A stretch of 64,000 nucleotides of DNA from Gangjinia marincola (GTDB lineage: Bacteria > Bacteroidota > Bacteroidia > Flavobacteriales > Flavobacteriaceae). The notes beneath the pieces were generated by a model. The model had not been told where the DNA came from. It did no database searches and saw only the letters and a list, made by a program, of their open reading frames with translations. Of the stretch, positions 16,607-25,242 are shown one piece after another; within the stretch, counting starts at the first letter, position 1; every line of letters begins with the position of its first letter. The position numbers and the translations under genes are program-made. Location of the stretch: assembly GCF_039523415.1 (NCBI RefSeq), contig NZ_BAAAFG010000015.1:434001-498000 (forward strand), read 5' to 3'.

Positions 16607-17659
16607 CTATACATCATCATAATCAACTACAACGGTATCGCTTGTAGGGTGGGCCTGGCAGGTTAGGATAAGTCCTTCGGCCACTTCACTATCCGTTAAA
16701 ATTTGATTCTTTTTCATTTCGGCAGAGCCTTCTTTGATGCGTGCGATACAGCTGCTGCAAATTCCGCCTTGACATGAATAGGGTGTATCTAACTCTTTGT
16801 CCAAAGCAGCTTCTAAAATGGTTGACGTCTTAGGCATGTGAAAGGACGATTCTTCATCGTCAACAATTATTTTGATGGAGGTTTGACCATCTAAGTCAGT
16901 TTCTACTTTACCTTCTACATCATTTGTAGTAAACAACTCAAAATGAATCCGACTGTCGCCAACTCCTTGATCACTTAGTACCTCACTTACCATATCAATC
17001 ATAGGCTTAGGACCGCATAAGTAATACGATGTGAAATCAAATGCGCTAAACTTATTTTTTAGCATGTAGTTCACGGTGCTTTTCTCAATTCGTCCAAATA
17101 GGCAGTTTTCTTCATTGGTTTGACTAAAGACATAATCCACAAAAAATCTGTCCTTATATTCCTGTTGTAATTCCAATAAATCTTCATAGAACATGGTAAG
17201 TTCTGGCGATTTGTTACCATACACCAAAGCAAATTTACTTTTACGCTCTTGTGTTAAGACCGTTTTTATGATAGATAAGATGGGAGTTATTCCGCTTCCG
17301 GCTGCGAAAGCAGCGTAAGCATTATCATTTTCGGGATTTGGAGTAAAGGTAAATTTGCCTTCCGGGGCATGAACTTCTAAAGTATCTCCTTCTTTAAGCT
17401 GTTGATTTGCATAACGGGAGAATGTACCCTGATCTACTTCTTTTACGCTTACGGTTAGTTTTCCGCTTGACGGAGAGCTACAAATCGAATAGGCTCTTCT
17501 AACTTCTTCACCATCAATGGTGGTTTTTAAGGTTACATATTGACCGGCTAAAAATGTAAATTCTTCTTCTAACTCTTGAGGAACGGTAAAGGTAATTGCG
17601 ACTGATTTTACTGTAACACGTTCAATATGTTTTATGCGTAATGTATGAAATGCACCCAT
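16607..17659 (-). CDS. Ferredoxin-NAD(P)H reductase, PaaE-like
   Basis: A 350-residue flavoprotein with three domains: FAD-binding (RRAYSICSSPS near residue 54), NAD(P)-binding (GSGITPILSIIKTVL near 120 and YLCGPKPMIDMV near 207), and a C-terminal plant-type 2Fe-2S ferredoxin domain (CQGGICSSC near residue 297, plus the fourth Cys in LTCQAHP). It passes electrons from NAD(P)H through FAD to the iron-sulfur cluster. In PaaE the partner is the phenylacetyl-CoA epoxidase, but no paa genes are present here, so the partner is unknown. A possible -7 element TATTTTTG lies on this strand at 17684-17677. Confidence 0.88.
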   Translation of the reverse strand: MGAFHTLRIKHIERVTVKSVAITFTVPQELEEEFTFLAGQYVTLKTTIDGEEVRRAYSICSSPSSGKLTVSVKEVDQGTFSRYANQQLKEGDTLEVHAPEGKFTFTPNPENDNAYAAFAAGSGITPILSIIKTVLTQERKSKFALVYGNKSPELTMFYEDLLELQQEYKDRFFVDYVFSQTNEENCLFGRIEKSTVNYMLKNKFSAFDFTSYYLCGPKPMIDMVSEVLSDQGVGDSRIHFELFTTNDVEGKVETDLDGQTSIKIIVDDEESSFHMPKTSTILEAALDKELDTPYSCQGGICSSCIARIKEGSAEMKKNQILTDSEVAEGLILTCQAHPTSDTVVVDYDDV

Positions 17660-17758
17660 TCAGTATAAAATTTTGGCAAAAATAGAGAAGTGGATATAAC
17701 TATTACTGTAACAAAATGATAAATTTGAGTACTAAAGAATAGCTAAGTCATTCATCCT

Positions 17759-19243
17759 ATGTATAAACATTTTATTTCACTACAGTGGAAATCCTTTTTT
17801 AGATCAGCCAGCTTAGGAAAGAGTATTGCGTTAAAAATTTTAATGGCGTTCCTAGCGATTTATTTTGCAGTAGCTTTTTTAGTAATGGGCGTTGCACTCT
17901 ACCCCGGTCTAAAGAAAGTATTTCCAGATCAGGATCCTGTGGTTTTAGTGAATCGTTTAGTATTACTTTGGTTAGCAGCAGAATTGGTGATACGCTTTTT
18001 TATGCAAACACTACCCGTAATAAGTATCAAACCCTTATTGATCAACAATGTTCCAAAGAAAAAAGTAGTACACTTTGTTTTACTTAAGTCTTTTGTAAGC
18101 TTTTTTAACCTGTTAGATCTTCTAATCATTATACCGTTTGCTGTTTTTGCGGCTAAAGAAGGAGACTACGGGGCGCTCAATATGGCTGCATGGGCATTTG
18201 CAATGATCTGTTTAGTATATGCAACCAACTATGCAAATTTCTTGATTAAAAAGAAGTTTGCAGATAATTTAAAGGCGTTCTTGCCATTTATAATCGTTGC
18301 AGTTGTTCTTATTGTCCTAGAATATTTAGATATATTTAGAATTACAGCGTTTACTGGGAAGATGCTTAATGCCCTTATAATCCAACCTTATTTAGCTATT
18401 ATACCGCTACTCATTGTCGTAGGTCTTTATGTATGGAATTTTAATGTTCTCAACTCACGATTTTATTTAGATGCTTCTTTAAAAACAAAAACCAAAGAAG
18501 CTGAAACGACAGATTTAAGTTGGACGCGCAGATTTGGAGAGATTGCTCCATTTCTTCAGTTAGATCTTAAGCTTATTTGGCGCAATAAGCGCCCAAAGAC
18601 TACTATTTGGCTATCTCTGGTGTTATTGGGGTATGGGTTGATCTTTTATCCGCAAGAAACGTACCAGGGAATGCCTGCTTTTTTTGTTTTTGTCGGGATT
18701 TTCATGACCGGGATTTTCATGATCAACTTTGGCCAGTTCATTCCTTCCTGGGATAGTGGGTATTACAGCATGATGATGTCGCAAAATATTCCATTACGAA
18801 AATATCTGGCATCTAAAGCGGGCTTAATCACGTTTAGTGTAGTAGTATTGTTTTTATTAAGTATACCATACGTATACTTTGGGTGGAATATTCTTGCCTT
18901 AAATGTAGCCTGTGCGTTGTATAATATTGGAGTAAATATTCCTGTCTTGCTTTTTGCAGGATCATTTAATAAAAAGAAAATCGACTTAGAAAAGAGCCCA
19001 TTCATGAATTATCAAGGCACTGGGGCGACGCAATGGCTAGTGAGTTTACCACTAATGTTATTACCACTACTGATTTGGTACGGCGTCTACAAGCTTATTG
19101 GTTTTGATGCGGCTACAATTGTATTGGGAGTTCTAGGAATTATAGGTATTGCCTTGAGAGGATATTTTATGAATATCATTGCCGGGTATTACCGTAAGAA
19201 TAAGTATAGCATGATTGCAGGGTTCAAACAAGAAGGAGAATAA
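17759..19243 (+). CDS. DUF5687 family ABC-exporter membrane protein
   Basis: A 494-residue protein with about twelve hydrophobic segments, matching the DUF5687 family of Bacteroidota. The N-terminus FISLQWKSFFRSASLGKSIALKIL and a later LQLDLKLIWRNKRPKTT (about residue 265-280) are characteristic; the latter is a coupling-helix-like cytoplasmic segment. It is followed 17 bases later by an ABC ATPase gene, so the two probably form an ABC-2-like exporter or membrane complex. The cargo is unknown. A -7-like TAAATTTG at 17720-17727 may serve as promoter. Confidence 0.82.
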   Translation: MYKHFISLQWKSFFRSASLGKSIALKILMAFLAIYFAVAFLVMGVALYPGLKKVFPDQDPVVLVNRLVLLWLAAELVIRFFMQTLPVISIKPLLINNVPKKKVVHFVLLKSFVSFFNLLDLLIIIPFAVFAAKEGDYGALNMAAWAFAMICLVYATNYANFLIKKKFADNLKAFLPFIIVAVVLIVLEYLDIFRITAFTGKMLNALIIQPYLAIIPLLIVVGLYVWNFNVLNSRFYLDASLKTKTKEAETTDLSWTRRFGEIAPFLQLDLKLIWRNKRPKTTIWLSLVLLGYGLIFYPQETYQGMPAFFVFVGIFMTGIFMINFGQFIPSWDSGYYSMMMSQNIPLRKYLASKAGLITFSVVVLFLLSIPYVYFGWNILALNVACALYNIGVNIPVLLFAGSFNKKKIDLEKSPFMNYQGTGATQWLVSLPLMLLPLLIWYGVYKLIGFDAATIVLGVLGIIGIALRGYFMNIIAGYYRKNKYSMIAGFKQEGE

Positions 19244-19260
19244 TTTTATATCTATATCAC

Positions 19261-19977
19261 ATGATCACATCTCAAAATCTTACGAAAAAATACAAAGGAG
19301 TTACAGTCCTGGATATTGAATCACTTGAAATACCAAAAGGACAAAGCTTTGGATTAGTAGGAAATAATGGAGCCGGAAAAACAACATATTTTAGTTTGCT
19401 GTTGGATCTAATTCAACCCACAACGGGTCATATCGAGAATAATGGAATTGCCGTTCATGAAAGTGAACAGTGGAAACCCTTCACCACCGCCTTTATTGAT
19501 GAGAGCTTTTTAATCGGTTATTTAACACCTGAAGAGTATTTCTATTTCATAGGCGAACTTAGAGGTCAAAACAAAGCTGATATAAATGGGTTCTTAGAGC
19601 CGTTTAAAGAATTTTTTAATGATGAAATTCTAAACAAGAAAAAATACCTACGTGATCTATCTAAGGGAAATCAAAAAAAAGTAGGAATTGTCGCTTCATT
19701 CATCGGGCATCCTGAAGTGATCATTTTAGACGAACCTTTTGCAAACCTTGATCCATCGACTCAAATTAAGCTAAAAAAATTAATTCGAGAGCTGGCAGAT
19801 AATAAAGAAATTACGGTATTAATTTCCAGCCATGACCTTAGCCATGTAACCGAAGTATGCGAACGAATCGTTGTGTTAGAAAAGGGAAAAGTTGTGAAAG
19901 ATCTTGAAACAAGTACCGCCACGTTAACAGAATTAGAGCGATACTTTTCAGGAGAAGAAGTTGTTACGCAAGAGTAA
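19261..19977 (+). CDS. ABC transporter ATP-binding protein
   Basis: A 238-residue nucleotide-binding domain. It has Walker A GNNGAGKTT (about residues 36-44), a Q-loop-like FIDESFL replacing the usual Gln segment, the signature LSKGNQKKVG (about 138-147, in place of LSGGQ), Walker B VIILDEPFANLDP and the switch histidine in SSHDLSH. The GNQKK signature and single-domain layout are typical of ABC-2 type exporters. It is coupled to the DUF5687 membrane protein upstream. Cargo is unknown. Confidence 0.93.
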   Translation: MITSQNLTKKYKGVTVLDIESLEIPKGQSFGLVGNNGAGKTTYFSLLLDLIQPTTGHIENNGIAVHESEQWKPFTTAFIDESFLIGYLTPEEYFYFIGELRGQNKADINGFLEPFKEFFNDEILNKKKYLRDLSKGNQKKVGIVASFIGHPEVIILDEPFANLDPSTQIKLKKLIRELADNKEITVLISSHDLSHVTEVCERIVVLEKGKVVKDLETSTATLTELERYFSGEEVVTQE

Positions 19978-20002
19978 ATTTTATAGCTACAAAAAAGAAG
20001 CG

Positions 20003-20010
20003 TATTTTTG
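20003..20010 (+). promoter_or_regulatory. -7 promoter element for the porW to atp operon
   Basis: TATTTTTG matches TAnnTTTG and lies 53 bases upstream of the porW start. A -33 TTG is not obvious, so the call rests on the -7 element and position. Confidence 0.4.
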
Positions 20011-20063
20011 CCGCTCTCGTATACTAAAAAGAGTATCATAGAGTTAAGATCATAGATCTTTTT

Positions 20064-22661
20064 ATGTTGAAAAAAATAACGTTTCTATCATTCGCAGCAG
20101 TCTTATTGCTTGTCGTATCGAGTTGTTCCAGGAAAAAAGATAACTGGCTCAACCGTAACTTTCATGCAATGGGCACCTACTATAATATTCTTTATAATGG
20201 TAATCTGGCATTAGAACAGGCTAAGCAACAGCTCCAGCAGAGTTATCAGGATAATTACTGGGAAATACTTCCCGTTGAGCGAATGGAGATTAAGGACGAT
20301 ATCGCATTACCCGGATCATCTACATCTGCCAGTGGATTTGATATTGCAGAAGAAAAAGCCACTAAAGCCATCCAAAAGCACGGCATGATCATAAAAGGTC
20401 GTGAAGCCAATTATCAAATGGACGAGGCGTTTTTATTGTTAGCAAAGTCCCGTTATTACGATCAACGATTTATTCCCGCATTAGATGCACTCAATTATAT
20501 TCTCAACAGATACCCTACCAGCGATAAGGTCAATCATGTTAGGCTTTGGAAACAAAAAATCAATATACGCCTAGATTACAATGAAACAGCAATTGAGCGG
20601 CTTACTAAGATGATAGAGCAGGAGGATGATGATCTTGACCAAGAAGTTAAAGCAGATGCTTACGCAATGATAGCGCAGGCATATATAAATCTAGAAAATA
20701 AAGACAGCGCATTAGTTTCATTAAAAAGAGCTATACCTCTATTGAAAGATTATGAGAAAAAAGGCAGGCTGTTATACATCAAAGGGCAATTATATGATCG
20801 CTTGGCTAAGATAGATAGTGCAAATATGGCTTTTGATGAGGTGATAGCGCTAAATAGAAAAACACCAAGAATCTATCAGGCAAACGCATATTTTGAAAAA
20901 GCGGAAAACTTTGATACTACCAAAGAAGACATTATTGCCTTCAAAGAGTTGTTGATTGAATTAGAAGAAGACCGTGAAAACAGACCTTACCTTGATAAGA
21001 TTTACGTTGAGTTTGCAGAGTTTTATAAAAAGCAAGACTCTGTCAATTTGGCCACGACATTTTACAATAAGTCTTTACGAACCAATAGTCCTGATAATTT
21101 TTTAAATGCGCGTTCCTACCTTACACTTGGAGACTTTAGCTTTGATGAAGCTAAATACCCAGTTGCGGGCGCGTATTACGATAGTACACTCACAAAATTA
21201 AATGAAAATACTAAACTTTTTAGGCGTATAAAGAGAAAAAGAGAAAATCTGGATGATGTAATTCTGTATGAAGGAATCGCCAAAGAGAAAGATAGTATTT
21301 TGTCTTTATTAGCCATGTCAAAAGAAGATCAGCGCCTCTTTTTTGAGGATTACATTGAACGTTTAAAACAAGCCGAATTAGCACGATTAGAAGCCGAAAA
21401 ACAAGAAGCCATAGCTAAAAATCTTTATTCTAAGGTAAAAAACACTGCCGGAGCAAATAGAGGCTTTACCGGACTACCGGGTGATAAAACGCAATTTTAT
21501 TTCTACAACCAAACCGTTGCTGCCTACGGTAAACAACAGTTTTTTGCGATATGGGGAGACATTGAACTTAAAGACGATTGGCGTTATACCTCTACCATAA
21601 GTGTAGGCTTATCTTCTACTGCTAAAGACATTGATAAATCCTCTGCTGTCGCCAAAAATAATCCTTTATACGACCCTGAAAATTATATATCCCAATTACC
21701 CACAGATCAAAATATTATTGACAGCATAAAAATAGACCGCGACTTTGCTTATTACCAGTTAGGGACAATTTATAAAGAAAAATTTGAAGAGTTTGAATTG
21801 TCTGAAGATAAGTTTACCGCTTTATTAAGTAATGAGCCCGAAGATCGCCTGATCATCCCTTCAAAATATAATCTCTATAAAATATATTTAGCGCAAAATA
21901 GGTTGGCTAAAGCCGAAGAAATCAAACAAAACATTATACAAAATCATCCGGATTCCAGATACGCTGCTATTCTTAAAAATCCAGATGGTTATAACCAAGA
22001 AATCAATAGCCCAGAAGCGATCTATACTGATCTTTATCGTTTATTTGACAAACAGGAATTTGAAAAGGTAATCGCTTCCGCAGAAAAATATATCACGCAG
22101 TTTAGTGGAGATCCCATAGTTCCCAAGTTTGAATTATTAAAAGCCACCGCTGCCGGAAAACTCTACGGGTTTAATACCTATAAATCTGGTATTAACTACG
22201 TTGCGCTTAACTATCCCCAGTCACCTGAAGGAAAAAAGGCCAACGAGTTATACAAAGAGAACATTCCGGTATTAGAAAATTCTGCCTTTGTAAGCGACAC
22301 TGATCAACGAAAATTTCATGTGGTATATCCATATGATTATAAAAATATTGATCAGGCAATGGACTTGTCCCAAACACTTGCGCTTGCAATAGAGGATCTC
22401 AATTATGGCGATATGAGTGTTACACTGGACCGGTATAATCCAGATGAAATATTTGTGGTAGTTCATGGATTGAATACCAGTTTAGGAGCTCAAGGATTTG
22501 CAGAATTACTAGCAGAGCGCCGTGACTATAAAATTAAGAGACCTTTCTTCGTAATCTCCTCGGCAAATTATAAAATTGTAGAAATCCATAAAAATGTTGA
22601 TATTTACAAGTCAAAAAAAGGACGAGGTGAGTTTTTAGTTGAAGAAAAATCAAAACCTTAG
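20064..22661 (+). CDS. porW: Type IX secretion system lipoprotein PorW/SprE
   Basis: An 865-residue lipoprotein. The signal peptide ends in a lipobox VSSC with the lipidated cysteine at about residue 21, followed by SRKKDNWLNRNFHAMGTYYNILYNG, a family signature. The rest is a chain of TPR-like helical repeats (about residues 120-330 and 580-720) with a middle coiled stretch rich in Glu and Lys (about 430-460). PorW/SprE links the type IX trans-envelope complex in Bacteroidota and is needed for secretion and gliding. It starts a likely operon continuing into bactofilin and the ATP synthase genes. A secreted protease with a type IX sorting domain is encoded at 54545. Confidence 0.9.
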   Translation: MLKKITFLSFAAVLLLVVSSCSRKKDNWLNRNFHAMGTYYNILYNGNLALEQAKQQLQQSYQDNYWEILPVERMEIKDDIALPGSSTSASGFDIAEEKATKAIQKHGMIIKGREANYQMDEAFLLLAKSRYYDQRFIPALDALNYILNRYPTSDKVNHVRLWKQKINIRLDYNETAIERLTKMIEQEDDDLDQEVKADAYAMIAQAYINLENKDSALVSLKRAIPLLKDYEKKGRLLYIKGQLYDRLAKIDSANMAFDEVIALNRKTPRIYQANAYFEKAENFDTTKEDIIAFKELLIELEEDRENRPYLDKIYVEFAEFYKKQDSVNLATTFYNKSLRTNSPDNFLNARSYLTLGDFSFDEAKYPVAGAYYDSTLTKLNENTKLFRRIKRKRENLDDVILYEGIAKEKDSILSLLAMSKEDQRLFFEDYIERLKQAELARLEAEKQEAIAKNLYSKVKNTAGANRGFTGLPGDKTQFYFYNQTVAAYGKQQFFAIWGDIELKDDWRYTSTISVGLSSTAKDIDKSSAVAKNNPLYDPENYISQLPTDQNIIDSIKIDRDFAYYQLGTIYKEKFEEFELSEDKFTALLSNEPEDRLIIPSKYNLYKIYLAQNRLAKAEEIKQNIIQNHPDSRYAAILKNPDGYNQEINSPEAIYTDLYRLFDKQEFEKVIASAEKYITQFSGDPIVPKFELLKATAAGKLYGFNTYKSGINYVALNYPQSPEGKKANELYKENIPVLENSAFVSDTDQRKFHVVYPYDYKNIDQAMDLSQTLALAIEDLNYGDMSVTLDRYNPDEIFVVVHGLNTSLGAQGFAELLAERRDYKIKRPFFVISSANYKIVEIHKNVDIYKSKKGRGEFLVEEKSKP

Positions 22662-22692
22662 CCTTAAACTAACATATAAAAGACCCCAAATT

Positions 22693-23094
22693 ATGTTTTC
22701 AGAAAAAAAACAAACCGCATCTGCAGACCTTTCTAAGGAGCAAAATAAAATTTCGCAAGGAACTACCATTAAAGGTGATATTATCGCCAAAGGTGGTTTT
22801 AGAATAGAAGGGAATATTGAAGGAACCGTTAAAACACCCGGCAAGGTAGTTGTGGGTCGTAGTGGCTACATCAATGGAAGCTTAGAATGCGAAAATGCAG
22901 ACTTTGAAGGAAAGTTTAACGGTAAATTAAATGTATCTGGCACATTAACCCTTCGCTCTACAGCTCATATCGAAGGAGATGTGGTAATAGGTAAACTTGC
23001 TGTAGAACCAGGGGCAAACTTTAATGCAACCTGTTCTATGAAGGGCGGCGTAAAGTCATTATCTAATGACCAAAAGAAAGAAAGAACCGCTTAA
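22693..23094 (+). CDS. Bactofilin (polymer-forming cytoskeletal protein)
   Basis: About 133 residues. After a short flexible N-terminus comes the bactofilin beta-helix: ISQGTTIKGDIIAKGGFRIEGNIEGTV, then repeated short strands with Gly turns (VVVGRSGYINGSLECEN, LNVSGTLTLRSTAHIEGDVVIGKLAVEPGA). Bactofilins polymerise without nucleotide into membrane-linked filaments and help place envelope machinery. The ATG at 22693 is preferred to a TTG 54 bases upstream that lies inside porW. The 3' end overlaps atpZ by 29 bases, so the proteins are translated from the same message. Confidence 0.9.
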   Translation: MFSEKKQTASADLSKEQNKISQGTTIKGDIIAKGGFRIEGNIEGTVKTPGKVVVGRSGYINGSLECENADFEGKFNGKLNVSGTLTLRSTAHIEGDVVIGKLAVEPGANFNATCSMKGGVKSLSNDQKKERTA

Positions 23095-23278
23095 TCAGTG
23101 GGCTAAATTTTCAACCATTGCCTTCCAAATGGGGGCTACAATATTTTTAGGAAATTTATTGGGTTCTTGGCTAGATGAGGAATATGAGAAGGCTTTCTTT
23201 GAGCCTATGGTAACTTTATTTGCGATCTTTTTATCCATGTTTGTGGTAATTAGACAAGTCAATACCTTAAACAAATAG
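23066..23278 (+). CDS. AtpZ/AtpI family F0F1 ATP synthase accessory protein
   Basis: A 70-residue protein with two membrane helices separated by a short LDEEYEKAFFEP loop. WAKFSTIAFQMGATIFLGNLLGSWLDE and the second helix FAIFLSMFVVIRQV fit the AtpZ/AtpI-type accessory family found at the head of atp operons, where AtpI assists c-ring assembly and AtpZ/I pairs can transport Mg or Ca. The start lies inside the bactofilin gene, giving a 29-base overlap. The short length favours AtpZ over AtpI. Confidence 0.8.
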   Translation: MTKRKKEPLNQWAKFSTIAFQMGATIFLGNLLGSWLDEEYEKAFFEPMVTLFAIFLSMFVVIRQVNTLNK

Positions 23279-23282
23279 CAAA

Positions 23283-23672
23283 TTGAAATTAGTTGTGGTT
23301 TATACCTCCTCACTTATCTTTGCGGGAGGTTTGCTTTTTTGGTCGCATAATTCGTACTTGGCTAACCAAGAAGAAGTCCTTCGATTCTCACTGCAAAGTA
23401 TTTATCTCTATTTTGGTCTTTTTGCATTTTTGGTGATTGCTATTGCCGATTTTTTTTCATCATATCAACGAATTAAGCCTCAATTAGGCTTTATATATTT
23501 AGCAACAGTAGTAGTTAAGGTGTTAATTTTTTCTGTGGCTTATAGAAACGCTATTTTTTCAATTGAAAAGCTAGCGCTGATAGAGCGCCTATCGTTGCTT
23601 ATTCCAGCATTATTTTTTCTCTTTTTCGAAGTGATTTTTATGGCTAAAATTCTCAATAGGAAACAACGCTAA
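23283..23672 (+). CDS. DUF6168 family membrane protein in the atp operon
   Basis: A 129-residue protein with four hydrophobic segments (about residues 5-25, 40-60, 68-90 and 100-122). It matches the flavobacterial DUF6168 family, which is typically found in this same place between AtpZ and atpB. The four-helix layout and position resemble AtpI, so it may play the AtpI role in c-ring assembly; that is an inference. The start is TTG, four bases after the atpZ stop; no ATG would keep the first helix. Confidence 0.75.
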   Translation: MKLVVVYTSSLIFAGGLLFWSHNSYLANQEEVLRFSLQSIYLYFGLFAFLVIAIADFFSSYQRIKPQLGFIYLATVVVKVLIFSVAYRNAIFSIEKLALIERLSLLIPALFFLFFEVIFMAKILNRKQR

Positions 23673-23713
23673 AAATTATACTTATTAGTCATTTTTAAAT
23701 AGGATTTATTCCT

Positions 23714-23721
23714 TACATTTG
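23714..23721 (+). promoter_or_regulatory. Possible internal promoter for atpB and downstream genes
   Basis: TACATTTG matches TAnnTTTG and lies in the 88-base gap before atpB, leaving a leader of about 35 bases. No clear -33 TTG is visible. It would let the synthase genes be expressed independently of porW. Confidence 0.45.
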
Positions 23722-23760
23722 CGCCGAATTTCAGGAAGCTAATTTTTTGATCAAGAAGGA

Positions 23761-24927
23761 ATGGAGTTAAAATTAAAATCTTTTAGTTTACTTATCTTAT
23801 TTTTAATGTTGACAGCTCCTGTCAATATCTTCGCTAAGTCAGAATCTTCTAACGAAGGAGATCGGGTCAATACAGACAAAGAAATTAACGAATATATACT
23901 TCATCATATCAAAGATGCACATGACTTTCATTTGTATTCTTATACAAACGATGCTGGTGAGCGCAAGCATGTAGGTTTTCCACTGCCTGTAATTCTTTGG
24001 TCAAGTGAAGGTTTAGTAACCTTTATGTCTTCAGCGTTTCATCATGATGATGAAGGAGAGGTTGTGGTAGAGAAAAATGGCGCCAGATTCGTAAAAGTCC
24101 ACGGTAAGATATATGAATTAGAACAAGGAGCTACAACGGTTCGCTTTGATGAAGAAAGTCATCCCATTAATGCATCAAAACCCCTAGATCTTTCTATTAC
24201 AAAAAGTGTTTTTGGAATCCTTGTCATCGGATTACTTATGTTGTTTTGGTTTTCTTCTTTAGCAAGACAATACAAAAAGAAAAATATCCCCACAGGTTTT
24301 GGAAGAGTATTAGAGCCTCTTGTAATCTATGTTCGCGACGAAATAGCAAAACCTAATATCGGACCAAAATACAGAAGATTTACAGGGTATTTAATGACTG
24401 TATTTTTTTTCATTTGGATTTTAAACCTTGCAGGCTTGACTCCGCTAGGATTTAATGTTACCGGTCAAATAGCAGTTACCGCTGCGTTGGCAATATTCAC
24501 TCTAATTATCTATACATTTAGCGGGAACAAAGATTATTGGATGCACATGCTTTGGATGCCTGGTGTTCCTTATTTATTGAGACCTGTCTTAGCGATTATT
24601 GAGCTAGCGGGTGCTTTTCTAATCAAACCTTTCTCTTTATTAGTGCGTCTGTTTGCAAATATTAGTGCAGGACATATCGTGGTAATGAGTTTGATTGCTA
24701 TAATGATCACACTTAAAGCTCAAATGACGGCTGTAGGTTCAACGACTTTATCATTTGCATTATCGCTATTTATAACCTTGATAGAAGTACTTGTTGCTTT
24801 CTTACAAGCATATATTTTTACCATGTTATCTGCGCTGTTCATAGGCATGGCTGTTGCAGAACATGATCACGATCATGGGCATGAAGAGGCTGGTGTCGCA
24901 GAAGAAGTAAAAGAGAATTTTATTTAG
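23761..24927 (+). CDS. atpB: F0F1 ATP synthase subunit a
   Basis: A 388-residue subunit a, longer than the E. coli protein (271) because of an N-terminal periplasmic extension (about residues 1-140), as is usual in Bacteroidota. It begins with a cleavable-looking signal segment. The conserved half-channel core is present: LLVRLFANISAGHIVVMSLI with the essential Arg, and LIEVLVAFLQAYIFTMLSALFIGMA. It forms the proton half-channels against the c-ring. The C-terminal tail is rich in histidine and acid (AEHDHDHGHEEA), and the extension also has an HHDDEGEV patch. ATG start as given. Confidence 0.96.
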   Translation: MELKLKSFSLLILFLMLTAPVNIFAKSESSNEGDRVNTDKEINEYILHHIKDAHDFHLYSYTNDAGERKHVGFPLPVILWSSEGLVTFMSSAFHHDDEGEVVVEKNGARFVKVHGKIYELEQGATTVRFDEESHPINASKPLDLSITKSVFGILVIGLLMLFWFSSLARQYKKKNIPTGFGRVLEPLVIYVRDEIAKPNIGPKYRRFTGYLMTVFFFIWILNLAGLTPLGFNVTGQIAVTAALAIFTLIIYTFSGNKDYWMHMLWMPGVPYLLRPVLAIIELAGAFLIKPFSLLVRLFANISAGHIVVMSLIAIMITLKAQMTAVGSTTLSFALSLFITLIEVLVAFLQAYIFTMLSALFIGMAVAEHDHDHGHEEAGVAEEVKENFI

Positions 24928-24959
24928 AATTTTTTGTTTAATTATTTATATATTTTGTT

Positions 24960-25154
24960 ATGACAGTTCCAAATTTAGTAGGTGCAGGTTTAATCGTAAT
25001 CGGTGCTGGTATTGGTCTAGGACAGATTGGTGGTAAGGCAATGGAAGGTATTGCTCGTCAACCTGAAGCGACTGGAAAAATCCAGACTGCAATGATTATC
25101 ATTGCTGCACTTCTTGAAGGTTTAGCATTTGGTGCTCTTTTCTTAGGAAAGTAA
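24960..25154 (+). CDS. atpE: F0F1 ATP synthase subunit c
   Basis: A 64-residue hairpin of two helices joined by the RQPEATGKIQ loop (R33-Q34-P35), which contacts the central stalk. The ion-carrying carboxylate is E53 in ALLEGLAFG. The residues after it are Gly-Leu, not the Ser/Thr of sodium-type c subunits, and the sodium-type glutamine is not in register, so protons are the expected ion. It is followed by a large hairpin before atpF. The c subunit is needed in several-fold excess over other F0 subunits. Confidence 0.97.
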   Translation: MTVPNLVGAGLIVIGAGIGLGQIGGKAMEGIARQPEATGKIQTAMIIIAALLEGLAFGALFLGK

Positions 25155-25167
25155 GCCATAAAACCAA

Positions 25168-25209
25168 AACATCATGAACCTGCAACGGTTGGTTGCAGGA
25201 CATGATGTT
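25168..25209 (+). promoter_or_regulatory. Long hairpin between atpE and atpF
   Basis: A 17-base-pair interrupted stem: outer arm 25168-25176 pairs with 25201-25209 and inner arm 25179-25186 pairs with 25192-25199, with a five-base loop and a small 2x1 internal bulge. No T run follows, so it is not a standard terminator. It begins 14 bases after the atpE stop and ends 33 bases before atpF. It probably protects or processes the message so that atpE is expressed more highly. Confidence 0.75.
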
Positions 25210-25242
25210 AATTAAACAAACAAAGATTTAGAAGAAACAATT

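Noticed and set aside
24960..25154. Sodium-driven ATP synthase
   Set aside because: The residues after E53 are Gly-Leu rather than Ser/Thr and the sodium-type glutamine is not in register, so a proton type is expected.
25168..25209. The atpE-atpF hairpin read as a transcription terminator
   Set aside because: No T tract follows the stem, and the genes on both sides belong to the same essential complex.
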